In this document: piece by piece, positions 11,767 to 23,050 of the stretch | How the letters are laid out: every line of letters starts with the position of its first letter | Numbering within the stretch: the first letter of the stretch is position 1 | Origin: Phyto melanocephala | Taxonomy: Eukaryota > Arthropoda > Insecta > Diptera > Rhinophoridae | Assembly: GCA_941918925.1 (NCBI GenBank) | Contig: OW799233.1 | Location: 125,512,833-125,576,832 of the forward strand | Length of the DNA: 64,000 bases | Direction of reading: 5' to 3' | Notes under the pieces: generated by a model | Seen by the model: the letters and a program-made list of their open reading frames with translations, nothing else | What the model was told of the DNA's origin: nothing | Database searches by the model: none | Made by a program: the position numbers and the translations under genes

Positions 11767-12349
11767 TGTACGTGTATTGACGCTTATAAATTATGAAGCG
11801 TACTCCCTCACCTTTTCTTTAAGCTAACCTAACCTATATAAAAGATACATACATGTACATAAATATGTGCAATAAATAAAAGATGAACTATTTAAACTTA
11901 TTTTCTACATTTAAGTACGATATACTATTAAAGTGTAAAAACAAACGGAGGCGATTTCTTACTATAATGAAATTAATGAATGAAATTTTTCTAAGAAAAC
12001 AAATCCCGATAAAGGATTGATAAAAGACAATTAAAAGTCTAACTTTTATGTCGCTAATACGTGTATACATGCCTTTAGTGTCCCTCTTTTTCAATCTAAA
12101 TAGACCAGTAATTAATTACAAAATGTAATTGGTAGTGCCCAAGTCTAATAAAAATTATAACCATGTACTTTACTCGGCTTAAAAATTTAATAACTTTGTC
12201 GTATATATATTTTTTTAATTTTTTTCAGATAATATTTATATTATTGTACAAATCCTGGAGAAAAAATAATGGAGGGATGTACAACTAAACAAGGAATCAG
12301 AATAGTAGATTTGTATTATTAAAATTAGCGATCCATTGTTTTAACGCAA
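11767..12349. other. AT-rich non-coding stretch
   Basis: Only a short TAACCTAACCTA run near 11,825 is notable. No gene or element recognised. Confidence 0.45.
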
Positions 12350-12790
12350 GGAGAATATTATCAATATTTTAACGTCAGAATTTCGCCCCCTGAAGCTTAA
12401 TTCATGACCACTGACATAGCAACGTAAACGTTTTGTCTCGAATCGGTAGACATTTTAATTCGTACTGCGAAAAATATTGAACGTGTCGAGCAAAGAGCAT
12501 ACGAAACACCAGAAACATGCATATACTTTAACGAGTTTTGCTCAGCTAGGAATGCCTCGTACGCACATTTAAAAAAAATTTTAATGTTATGCCTAAATAA
12601 GGTGCAATTGGTGCAAAAATAAAAACCTGCAGGTCATCAGCAACGCCTTAATTTTATGGTTAAATTATAACAGTTGGTTAGACTTTGAAAACCCTTTCCT
12701 AACGTAGCTACAAATTTTTTCTGATGGTGCCAAAAGCTTAAAAATTTTTTTTCTTCGGGGTGGGGAACAATTTTAAACTGAGTTAATTTA
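12350..12790 (+). pseudogene. Mariner relic, N-terminal part
   Basis: Parallel to 7,590-7,870 at the nucleotide level (ACTGCGAAAAATATTGAAC is present, after slightly different flanks). Translation across frames gives FVSNR, VLRKILNVSSKEHTK and LNKVQLVQK-KPAGHQQR, the mariner N-terminal and 'QLVQELKP.DH.R' blocks. Many stops. The catalytic region is absent. Confidence 0.6.
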
Positions 12791-12983
12791 AAATAAATGT
12801 CTTCAAATGTGAATAATTAATTTTTTGAAATTCAAAAACAATTATGGGGGGTATTGCACCCCAAGTTATGCCCATTCTTTTTTCCAAGGCAAGGCAAGCC
12901 GTTTGGTTGTTTTAAAAAAATCGAAATTAACTTGCAAAACTACTTTATATTCAAAGGTGTATGAAGAGACACAATATACTATG

Positions 12984-13394
12984 TTCATTAGGGGTATAAC
13001 CAAAATAAGGCCCTATCACCACGTTGTAGCCGATGTTGTGCTGAAACCGAAAAATGTTTCCTCAGGTCATTTCGGAACAAAAACGATCCGCGTCGAAGCC
13101 GATATCTGAAAGCCCTTTAAGATTTTTTTTTTATTTTTTCAAAATTTTTTATTTTCTAATTATTTAACTATTTACAATTCTTAATGTTACTATATGATTT
13201 TAATCAAAATCACAATCTAAAAATTATCTTTGTTAAGTGAAATTACCTAATTTTTTAGAACTTACTGATCCCAAACTTAATTGCATTTGACGCGGAACCT
13301 TTTTTAACGATATCGAATATCTAAAGATGCAGTTCTTATTGTTTTATGCACTACATGGTATGGATAGGGCCATTTTGATATTTTCAAAAATTGT
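12984..13394 (+). repeat. Dispersed ~400-bp repeat, copy 2
   Basis: Inverse partner of 209-612. The core runs from GGCCCTATC (13,009) to GATAGGGCC (ending 13,371). A 94-codon frame at 12,825-13,109 overlaps its left part, but copy 1 does not preserve it and it is not called as a gene. Confidence 0.8.
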
Positions 13395-13785
13395 AAAAAA
13401 AAAAGTTGTTTGCCTAATGTACATACATATATTCTTTCCAGAACTTAAAGCCATATCAGATAAAACTTTTGCTTCGCAATGTGTTCCGTTGCGTTAGAAA
13501 TTTTGACATTAAAGATGAAATAGCCATACTTATATGAAACATGTTACATAAAGTACCTTCAACGCAGTGCAAAGCTTAAAGTTAAGCAACTCTCATCTTT
13601 TGCGCGCTTTGACAATCAGATGGCAAATTTTCATATATTTTTTTCTTTTTAAATTCGAACGCAATATTAATTAGATTTAAACACTATTATAAAATAATAT
13701 TTTTAGCTTTTATTTTCAAAATATTTTATTTAAAAATTAAATAATAGTGAACAAATTTGAAAAGTACTTGCCAACTTTATAGGTA

Positions 13786-14582
13786 AACAAGTAACAGTGC
13801 TATATTCGGCCGTGCCGAATCTTATATACCCTTCACAACGTGTAGTCATGCAATAACAATTGTTTGTATCACCATTCATCCCATATAAAATACGTGCATA
13901 CGTACACGTTAGAATAAATGTGGCATCGAATCCCAGCTGAGCCAAAAAAATTTTATTTTATTTTATTTAATATATTATTTATATTTTATTATTTTTTTTA
14001 TATTTTTTTTAAATTTTTTTAAAAAATTTTTTTAGAAAAATTTTTAAAAAATTTTTTTAAATTTTTTTTTTAAATTTTTTAAAATTTTTTTTTTTTTAGT
14101 TTTTTTTATTATTTTTTTCTTATTTTTAATTTTTTTTTTTTTTGTAATTTTTTTTGTTTGGTATGATTTTTACATGTATGTATGTATGTATGTTGTTGTT
14201 GTAATTGTGAAAAAAAACGAGGTGGTCGTGGTTTTTTGCTCATATCTCAGAAAGTTATGGGGCGATTGTGCTGAATTTCAATAGCGATTCATTCCTGGAT
14301 ATTTCCAAGAGATTGATACCATATACAGATCTGAGGAACATATAGTTGCTTCTAAAAGTTGATTTCAACCAACACACGGACAGACGGGCAGACGGACAGA
14401 CGGACAGACGGATAGACGGACAGACGGACAGACGGACAGACGGTCAGGGCTTAATCGACTCCTCTATTCATAAGCTTTCAGAAAATATATACTTTATGGG
14501 GTCGGAAATGAAAATTGTAGAAATTACAAACGGAATGACAAAGCTATATATACCCTTGTGCACCACAGGTGAAGGGTATAAC
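13786..14582 (-). mobile_element. Helentron/DINE-like element, copy A
   Basis: Read on the minus strand, the 5' end is TTATACCCTTCACCTGTGG, then GACCCCATAAAGTATAT, a CCGT/CTGT microsatellite, a long A/T core, and the 3' stem GATTCGGCACGGCCGAATATAGC ending ACTTG (given here in two overlapping parts: GATTCGGCACGGCC, GGCCGAATATAGC). This architecture is that of non-autonomous Helentrons (DINE-1 type). Nearly identical in plan to copy D (23,051-23,804). Confidence 0.85.
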
Positions 14583-14774
14583 AAACAATGCGTAAGTGTT
14601 GTCAAAGTTTTTATTGTAACATACACTTTTTCTCTCGCGCTTTTCTGTTAAAGTTATAACTGTCGCGCAAAGCGACGAATTTTTATCTGGCCTTTTTTTT
14701 TATGGCCTTTAAAAATCAAAAAGGTTTTAATGTTAAAATAGATAACGAAAAAAAATTATAATAAAAATTTTTAT

Positions 14775-15112
14775 TGCAAATTGGTTAAATAATCAAGCTC
14801 AAGGTCTGTTTTTAATAATTTTCTTTATTATTAATTTCGTTCAATATTTCGCCATCCAACGGTTGGCATCTTCAGGAATCTTAAAAAACGAGTGACAATA
14901 ATTAAATTAACAACACAACATAATTGTAACACATTTAATATTGCACTATTAAATGTGTTACAATTATGTTGTGTTGTTAATTTAATTATTGTCACTCGTT
15001 TTTTAAGATTCCTGAAGATGCCAACCGTTGGATGGCGAAATATTGAACGAAATTAATAATAAAGAAAATTATTAAAAACAGACCTTGAGCTTGATTATTT
15101 AACCAATTTGCA
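14775..15112. repeat. 338-bp near-perfect palindrome, Penelope-like terminal repeats head to head
   Basis: Arms 14,775-14,943 and 14,944-15,112 are reverse complements with only a central mismatch pair seen by eye, and there is no spacer. Each arm carries CTGAAGA, a G/C-rich hairpin (GCCAACC...GGATGGC) and GAAATATTG, the order of a hammerhead ribozyme core, at 15,012-15,040 (plus) and 14,847-14,875 (minus). Penelope-like retroelements carry hammerheads in terminal repeats and can insert with inverted repeats. Assignment to that class is inference. Confidence 0.8.
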
Positions 15113-15852
15113 GTTCATCAACAGGTCAAAAAAACATATATAAGTATATCATTTTAAAAATTTTTATTTTATAGATTTTTCTGTTAGGGGTAATCTCTGT
15201 ACCAGGGTTGGAAGAGTTTGTACGACTAGTTTATTTCTATACTATTTGATTAAAAAAATTATAAATATTTTTTTATTGAACCCATGGTGAAAGGTATAAA
15301 ATCAGCAAATAAAAATAAATTTAGTATGTTTGGTTTGAAAGAATCATCGCCAGTCAATTTTTTAATACCAAAAGACATTATTTATCTTCACAATCAGCTG
15401 TTGTGACGAGATTACGAGTGTGAATATACCTTGATAAAAACTGTATAATCTGAAAGGAACAACTTGAATATAAAATGGCATAAAGTAGCCTGAACCACGC
15501 TTTTAACATAAAATAAATATGCAAAAATTTATAAAAAAATAAAAATAAAAAAACCATTAATTTAGTCATTTATTGCTAAATCTCACTCATTCAACCGATT
15601 ATTATTTTAAGCTTTACCACATCTTTTAAAAAAATAAAATTTTAATAAACTATTTAAAATTTAAATTCAAGCTACCTAATCGGTTAATAAGTATAATCTT
15701 TTATTTTGCTTAAAATCACAACAACAAACATTTTAATAATAAGAGATCCTCACAATGATATTCAGAGAAAACTCAACTAGATAAGTAAACTGTTTCTTCA
15801 CTTTGATTGGACACAATGATAGTAAATATGCTAATTGTTACGACTACAATAT
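15113..15852. other. AT-rich non-coding stretch
   Basis: No gene or repeat recognised. Confidence 0.45.
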
Positions 15853-16453
15853 CCCAGCAAACACAAAGTGTAACGTTTAAAATAAGATGATTTTGATGTA
15901 TGATATCAAATATTTTTCTCAAAGTTTATTGAAACCCATGCAATGGATGTGTTTTTTAAATGATACCAGTATAACCCGAACCGCTTTGCTGGTTCAAACA
16001 AAGTTTTCGCATTGTATTCATTGGGAGATAAATTTTAATAATATTTGCCATCATTTTTCTTAGGTATTGAAAAATTGTCATAAATAGAATTTCATTCGTA
16101 TAAGATTATCACTCCCCTTTCTCCGGTCCTAACCATTTTTGGTCCTAACCATTAGGAAATAATTTATATTATAGGTTTTCACAAATAAGAGCAAATTTTT
16201 TTTTTTTTTTTTTTGTTAAAAGAGGCGGAGGGATGTTGGTAGTGTGTCTGCAATGATCCTATTAATTTTGTGCCCGAAACTAATATCGTTTTAAATGATA
16301 AATATTTATTTGTTATCTCTAATTCCCGAAATATAAAAGGAAACCTTCGTATTCCTAAATAATTTTAAAATTATTGAGACTTAAAATGCTTGAGACTTAA
16401 AACAAAGATTTAAAAATTTTTTTTAGTTCAAGAAAAATCCTTTGTTTGCTGGG
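15853..16453. mobile_element. 601-bp TIR element (CCCAGCAAACA ends)
   Basis: CCCAGCAAACACAAAG at the left is the inverse of CTTTGTTTGCTGGG at the right, bar one inserted base. ATAT abuts both ends as a possible 4-bp target duplication. No reading frame. Family not recognised. Confidence 0.65.
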
Positions 16454-17059
16454 ATATTTAAATCAATACCCGTTTGCAATTCGTTCGTTAGTCGTTCACA
16501 CTAAAGCGGGTGTCAGTGCCTTTTTATTAAACCATCGTGCGTAAATTAACATTGTTGTGGTTTTTTAATTTCACTTTAAAATATTTATTAAAACAAATAA
16601 TAATAAAATGTCTACGCAAAATAATCAATGACTCATCTCAATTGTTAATAAAAGAAATTTCTAAGTCTGACAATTATAACAGTGTACGTGTGTGTGTGTG
16701 ATAAAAAAAGAGCAAATGATGTGGTTTTGTATTTCATAAAATTGTATTAAATGCATTAATATTTATTTGAATATTAAATTGATCAACTAGTTTGTAATGT
16801 GACAAATGAATTTAATAAATTGCAAGTTTATTAAACATCTGTTTAATAAGCGAAGAATGGTAAAAATAATTTTGTTTAAATTGTTAGACATGTGATTTAC
16901 GATATACATATCTTTTTTTCGTTTATAAATTTACATTTGTTATAGGCAATCCAAAAAATGAAGAACAAGAAACATCGATATTTACCTTTCTACCACCCCT
17001 GCTGTATTATACAACTCATACGATAGGCTGTGACCTCAAAAAATATGTTATAATATATA
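16454..17059. other. AT-rich non-coding stretch
   Basis: Contains a short (GT)n near 16,690. Nothing else recognised. Confidence 0.45.
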
Positions 17060-17830
17060 CAGGGTGCCATTTTAACAACAGCATTTTCTGTAACAGCCGA
17101 TTTGGGGGTTTCCGTTGTTTTGAGAGTAGTTGAGTTTGACAATTATTGATAAATATGCTAAAGATGGAGAAACACTTTTGTTAAAACTTACTTCATTATG
17201 TTTCAGTTAGGGGAATGTTACCAAGAGTGTTAATGTTAATTTTTTGCTCAATGGGCAAAAATTCAATCGAGATTCGCCATCCACAAGACATTGGTGTTTG
17301 GTGCGCCTTAGAAGCATTTTTGTAAAAATGAGACTAGAAATTCTACCATCAATAGCGATAGGTGGTGATTACAATTCTTTGGGACCCCAATTAAATAAAA
17401 TATAAACTGAAAATGTTTTTTTTTAAACAAAACGATGCACTTAACTTACTAAAGGAAATATTTTACAAACGATTTTTTCTTGAAATGATCTTGTAATCGG
17501 AGCACTTAATCTCGCAACTAACGTCTTTAGATTATTTCCGATGGGATCAGTTGAACTCATTGCTCTATGTTAACAATGCAGCAACTTTTGACGAACTGAA
17601 AGAAAAAATACGGGGGACCCTTGCCGAAATAATTCCCAAAATGTTGAATGTTACTCTTTCAAAATGTACTACCGCCGAGCCAGCAAGAGCGCTCGCTTGC
17701 CCGAAGTCATCCTCAAATATTAATGCCATAAATATATTTTTTTTTGTAAAATTTAATTTCTTAAATATTAAAATAATTTTTCTGTGTTTTATTGAGCTTC
17801 AAAGAAAATACACTTTTAATTAGAAAATAT
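17060..17830 (+). pseudogene. Mariner (DD41D-type) element relic with terminal repeat
   Basis: It begins CAGGGTGCCATTTTAAC after TA, a mariner-type end. The frame around 17,520-17,720 gives DYFRWDQLNSLLYVNNAATF then DELKEKIRGTLAEIIPKML, the region right after the third catalytic aspartate, and then SSSNINAINIFF where family members have 'RGSHLNDIIF'. The catalytic first and second blocks are not recognisable. The right end is not clear. Confidence 0.65.
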
Positions 17831-17991
17831 TACATTTTGACATTATAAGCTATTGCGACAAGACCATTTCTGTGGCTAACAGGAATAACTGTTAAAGTCG
17901 GTTCAAACAAAAATTGAGATACTAACACCATTGTTATTTTGCAAATTAAACTAACCTCAAGCGTATTATCAATTAAATTGGACCCATTTTT

Positions 17992-20140
17992 TTATACCCG
18001 CCACCAAAAAAATGGTGGGGGTATATTCATTTTGTCATTCCGTTTGTAACACATCGAAATAACCATTTTAGACCCCATAAAGTATATATATTCTGAATCA
18101 GGGTTTGATTTTATGACGATCTAGCTATGTCCGTCCGCCTGTCCGTCTGTTGAAAGCACGATAGAGGTCGCACCGAAAAAGCTAGAGGGCTCAAATTTTG
18201 CCAGAATCTTTCTTATAGACAAGGTTTGTTTGGTATTGAAAATGGGCTTAATCCGAATATTAGGAAGAGAGTTATAGCTCGAAAAGCAAGAGTAGGTCGA
18301 AAAAACCATGTCCTTCAAACATCGAATAAAATGGAATTGTGTCCAAACGCTTTAACGTAGACACATGAAACTTCGAATATATATTTCCTAAAAAAAAACA
18401 ATATTTTTCCCCAAAAATTATCTAAATCTATGCATTAGGAAAGGAGTTATCGATCAAAATGTACGAAAATTTATACCGCACAGTGTATTTTTCGGTATAT
18501 TTAAAAACAAAAACGTCATAAAAGCAACAAAATTGGATGTACGACTCTGAAATTTTGCACACTTTGCTTTTTGGTTAGAGGCTTTTTTGTTACGGAAAAT
18601 CAATGTGCCACGCCCACTTTTACGCCCACCTCCCATATAACGATTTACCCAAAATTCATATAATTTTTCTATTAATATAGATTTTGGAATAATAAAGGAC
18701 TATATGGAGACATCTAGGTTGTACTGATTAGCAAAAACAACTTTGACACGCCTACTATAACGCCCACTTTTCACGTTATCTACCTAAATTTAAAAGCTCA
18801 TAAAACCGCCAAAATTAGAGGTATGATGATAAAATTTGCTACGTATATCCTTCTAGGCAATGTTATTACTGTGCCAAAAAATTAAGGTGCCACGCCCACT
18901 TTTACGCCCACCTCCCATATAACGTTATACCTAAAATTCATAAAATTTCTCTATTAATAAAGATTTTGGAATAATAAAACGCTATATTAAAACATTTAAA
19001 ATGTACTCATTCGCAAAAACAACTTTGACACGCCTACTATAACGCCCACTTTTCACGTTATCTACCGTTAATGAAATTTAAAAGCTCATAAAACCGACCG
19101 ATTAAATTTGCTACATATATCCTTCTTATCAATGTAATTGTTGTGCCAAAAAGCTTAGGTTACACGCCCACTTTAACGCCAACCTCCCATATAACGCTTT
19201 ATCTTAAATTCATGTAATTTCTCTATTGACAAAGTTTTTGGGAAAATAAAGGACTATATTGAAATATCTAAGATATATTTATTAGCAGGAACTTTATTGA
19301 CACCCCTACTTTAACGCCCACTTTCACTAAAAGGCTAAATTTACGAAAACATTTTACTATCATATCGAAGCTAATAAGGGTGGTTAAATTTTATAGCCCG
19401 ATGTTGATTTTAAATAAAACACAAATTATTTCAGAAATCATTATAATTTCTTTTTATAATGATAATATTTGTACGGTTCAATTATGTATTTAATAAAATA
19501 TCGGCCAAATGCCCCCCCCCCCATCCTTGGCGCCACTTCTCTATCTGATGGTTCAAATTTTCAATGACAATGTTGATGCTCAATTGTTGGGCATGATGAT
19601 GAGTCGAGGTTGACTGCTCTTTTGCCACACTATCGCAAAAAACAGCAATAGTTCCCATTCAACGAACTAAGAAGGCATTCACAGATTTTCTAACATTTTA
19701 TACAGACCTGTCTTGCAGAAATTTAAATATTTTTTACAATTCTCCCGATTGTGGACGAATTTGAACGATTATGTTGATCAAAAGAATTACGAAGTTCACA
19801 AAATGCATTTTGATTTGAACGTCCATTTTTTATAAAAAACCTGAATAACTTTAAAGCGTTGCTCATTTGCGTATCTTTCTACGAAACAAATTGAGTAAGT
19901 TTGAGATTGAGAAATGTCAAGTGAAATGCAGAAAACAAATTTAAAGACTAGGTGTAGTTCACTTTCAACATGGGCCCTTAAAATTTAACCACCCTATACA
20001 AAGAAAGTGATACATATTTTATTATAAAGAGATTATTCCATAATGATTAACAAAATAATAAATATTGTGCTTTAAATGTACACAAAATTGGTGGTGGGTA
20101 TAAAAGATTCGGCACAGCCGAATATAGTGCTCTTACTTGT
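17992..20140 (+). mobile_element. Helentron/DINE-like element, copy B (2.15 kb)
   Basis: 5' TTATACCCGCCACCAAAAAA, then GACCCCATAAAGTATATAT and the CTAGCTATGTCCGTCC microsatellite block that matches the DINE-1 plan. 3' end GGTGGGTATAAAAGATTCGG, stem, then CTTACTTGTTT. The middle holds three ~275-bp tandem units (marker TTCAT.TAATTTCTCTATT at 18,655, 18,937 and 19,209). The 3' third carries a mariner-derived insert at 19,377-19,995. Copy C (56,671-58,525) shares the insert but has two units. No intact helicase or Rep frame, so it is non-autonomous. Confidence 0.88.
19377..19995 (-). mobile_element. Deleted mariner element nested in Helentron copy B
   Basis: Ends are inverted: AGGGTGGTTAAATTTTA at the left, TAAAATTTAACCACCCT at the right. 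On the minus strand the C-terminal signature GGHLADIL of mariner transposases is readable, followed by a long 3' tail. Most of the catalytic core is missing or frameshifted. It occupies the same place in Helentron copy C, so it inserted into their common ancestor. Confidence 0.75.
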
Positions 20141-21389
20141 TTATCAAGTTATAGGGTAAACAGTTATTGGTTATACTTTGTCAACGAACAGTATCAGTTG
20201 GAACTAATAACTTATTTTAATTAAATTAAAAAATACGAAAAACGATGAGTTCTTGAATAAATGCAGCACGAAGAGCGCATATAAAAATGATTATTTTAAC
20301 GGAAATCAGTTTATAAAAATCCGATCAAAAATTTTAAAGTTTTTTCCTTAAAAACGTTAAAAATAGACGTAAGCAGTTTTTCCTTATTGCCAAAGATATA
20401 GTGAACATGCCCTGATTATTCGTTTCTTCACTAATTTAAACTTCAGCTGTAAAAGCCAATAATTAAAAAACAATTTTTCCTCTTCTCTCTATTTTTTCAA
20501 ATGTTAATCTTTATATACGAGTATAAAATATGCCATGGTTCTAGCCAAGGCACATTTATTCATCAGGTAGTCTTGTTTCGTCAGCTGATTATTTTCTTCT
20601 TCTTTTATTTAAATTTCAGCTGCCAAAGTCTATAGATAAAAAACAATTTTCTATCCTCTCTCATTTATTTCAAATATCAAACTTCATATAAAAAAAAAAT
20701 ATAAACAAACAAATACTCTCCGAACTGCAAGTACCTGATGAATTAATATGCCTTGGTTCTAGCTTAAAAATTTTATTTTCGAATTTCATTGTGTAGCCAG
20801 CGCTAAGAAATATTGATTTCTACAATTAATGCTTTAAACACATAGACGACAGCAGACAGCCAGCAGCAATATGTCAAAAATAAAATCCTTGTGTTTAAAT
20901 GAAAACGATTATTTTGACGGCAGCACGACTGCACAATAGCATTTGCTGCTGCTGGCAACTTAGGCTATTTTCTATGTTGACGGGCAGCAATAAACAAATA
21001 TAGTGTTGCCATTATATATGTTAAATTAAAAAAAAAAATAACAAAAACTTATTTTTAATATTAAACATAAAAGAACATTACAAAAACACAATAAAGAAAT
21101 AAATTTTTTTGTTTTTTTAGTTTTCCGTGATATTATTACATTTTTTTTTATCATTAACTTTGATTTTATTCATTATAAAATATATATGCGGCATCCCTGA
21201 AATTTGTATTGCTAAAATACACATCAGCAGATTATTATGTTGTTGCTGTCCTCCCACATCGTGATTCAGCTCTGGTCGGGTCAAGAGCTCGCGCGTTTTT
21301 GCCATTATCGTTTAATGGCAATCAGGTTGTCCCTTTTTATCTGACTTCAAGAGTTTTGCGTCTCACTCTCGCGTGGTTAACTCATTTTA
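20141..21389. repeat. Unassigned stretch with an internal direct repeat
   Basis: Two diverged ~75-bp direct copies (starting TTCAGCTG at about 20,443 and 20,617) lie in a larger arrangement in which AAGGCACATTTATTCATCAG (near 20,550) recurs inverted near 20,730. A CAGCAG-rich inverted pair lies at 20,840-20,990. No gene recognised. Confidence 0.45.
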
Positions 21390-21395
21390 CTGGTG

Positions 21396-21690
21396 ACTGG
21401 AGGAGTACCATATAAACTCAATTTACATGAGACTGGAGGAGTTCCATAAAACTCAGCAGTAATTATTGTTCAGACGTCTCCGACTTCCTGAACCAAAGTT
21501 TTGTAACTGGAGGAGAACCATTAAACTCAATTTTTTATTTATTGTTCGAGTGTCTCCGACTTCCTATACAGAGGTATAGGTCGATTTGCGGTGCCTAAAT
21601 CAACGTTTGTAACTGGAGGAGAACCATAAAACTCATTTTTATTTTATTGTTTCAATGTTTCCGACTTCCTATACAGAGGTATAGGTCGCT
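21396..21690. repeat. Boxed tandem repeat with a perfect hairpin
   Basis: The box ACTGGAGGAGNACCATAAAA-CTC occurs at 21,396, 21,432, 21,506 and 21,612. It is followed after variable spacers by GTCTCCGACTTCCT (three times, one degenerate). In the last two units the perfect hairpin CCTATACAGAGGTATAGG follows (21,563-21,580; 21,668-21,685). A weaker box lies near 21,896. It is GC-richer than its surroundings. No element family recognised; it could be a transposon's terminal region or a small satellite. Confidence 0.7.
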
Positions 21691-22633
21691 CCACGGAGAA
21701 GGAACTTAGTGAATACCCTGGCTTTTTGGTTATGTACCCTCTGCCATTAAAATTTAAAAACCAAAAAAAAATAAAAAATGTTGCTGTCTTCAAAATAACT
21801 ATGAAGCTGACTTCAGAGCAGCATTTGAAGTTGGCAGCATTTGAAGCCGTGAAGTTGTGAAGTCTGCTGTCGTCTTTAGATCGACTCGGTTTTACAACTG
21901 GTGGAAAACCCAGTTTTTTCATCTTTTTGTTGGCGGTTTTTTCTAAATGTTGATTTTTCGAATATCGAATACACCGGTTTTTTATCCGAAAAAGCCGGTT
22001 TTTTTATATTTTTAAGTTTATTTTCATATACCTTTGTAACCAATCGTACCATAGTATATTGAGTACGCGAAAAGTTTCCAAAATCAGAAAATAAAAACTA
22101 CCAAATATTCTTCCATAATATTGTAAGGAATTTATTTGTTGTTTTAAAAACAAATGTAAAATAAGAAAAATAATAAAGCTTCAATATTATTTTTTTATAG
22201 GATATAAACCTAAAGTTAAAAGTTAAAGGTAATTGAAGCATAAACTTAGCTGATCGATCATTTTTAGGTAAAAAATGTAGTTAAAATAAAGAAAAACCAA
22301 TAACCTTTACTTCTAGATCCTAATTTTAATTAATGGCATTGAGTGTCTGTCAATTTAAACTTTAATTAAACCATTGAACAAACTAGTTTGTGCCTATATT
22401 TGTATATCTGTCAGGGGTATAAGAAAGAAATTTTAAAATGAAATTTTAAAGATTTTCTCTCTAGCCTTTAAAATGTATTTCAAATTACAGAAATCATTTC
22501 AAACAAAATACGTTAATGCGTATTATTTTAAAAGATCTATTTAACATTTGAAAAATGTACAGAAGGAGATACAAAAATTTATAACAGCCTTTTAAGAAGT
22601 CTTATTTATTTATGTATTAATTTATTGTATTTA

Positions 22634-22862
22634 TTATATATGATTTTTCCAAGCTTGAGATCAACTTTTTTAGTTTTTTTATAAAAAATTATTTATTTTA
22701 ACCAATATTTCGCTACCAAACAATGGGTAGCTTCTTCAGGGTAATATATATACAAATTTTATAAAAACAAAAAACAAATTCAAAACAATTTCAAATTGAA
22801 AAAATATTTTGTAAAAAGGCGCCTAAAAAAGTTGATCTCAAGCTTGGAAAAATCATATATAA
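22634..22862 (-). repeat. Fold-back unit with hammerhead-core-like motif
   Basis: A perfect 40-bp inverted repeat (22,634-22,673 and 22,823-22,862, containing CCAAGCTTGAGATCAAC) flanks a 149-bp interior. On the minus strand the interior has CTGAAGA, a hairpin GCTACC...GGTAGC, then GAAATATTGG (22,708-22,739), the same order as in the 14.8-15.1 kb palindrome. Confidence 0.7.
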
Positions 22863-23050
22863 TCAATAAAAAAGATCAAGAAATTTAGACGATATATTTA
22901 TTGTATTTATTTATTTTACTTGTAAAAAGTACCTTTTGTCCATAAATTCAACAAATTAAAACCAAATTAGTCAACTGCATTCATGTCAGTTATTGCGTTA
23001 TTGTGCAGCCAAACGTATATAAACTGTGAAAATTTCATATTTAGATATAA

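Noticed and set aside
12825..13109. 94-codon frame with a His/Val-rich middle
   Set aside because: It straddles unique DNA and the dispersed repeat, and the other repeat copy has stops in the corresponding frame.
13730..13945. Recurring frame MAQLGFDATFILTCTYARIL..., also at 23,646-23,948, 28,152-28,430 and 63,311-63,634
   Set aside because: It recurs because the Helentron sequence recurs. It crosses non-coding ends and microsatellite and differs in length and strand relation between copies.
14380..14445. Array of GACAGACG-type short repeats as a possible CRISPR-like array
   Set aside because: It is the microsatellite section that DINE/Helentron elements always carry; there are no spacers.
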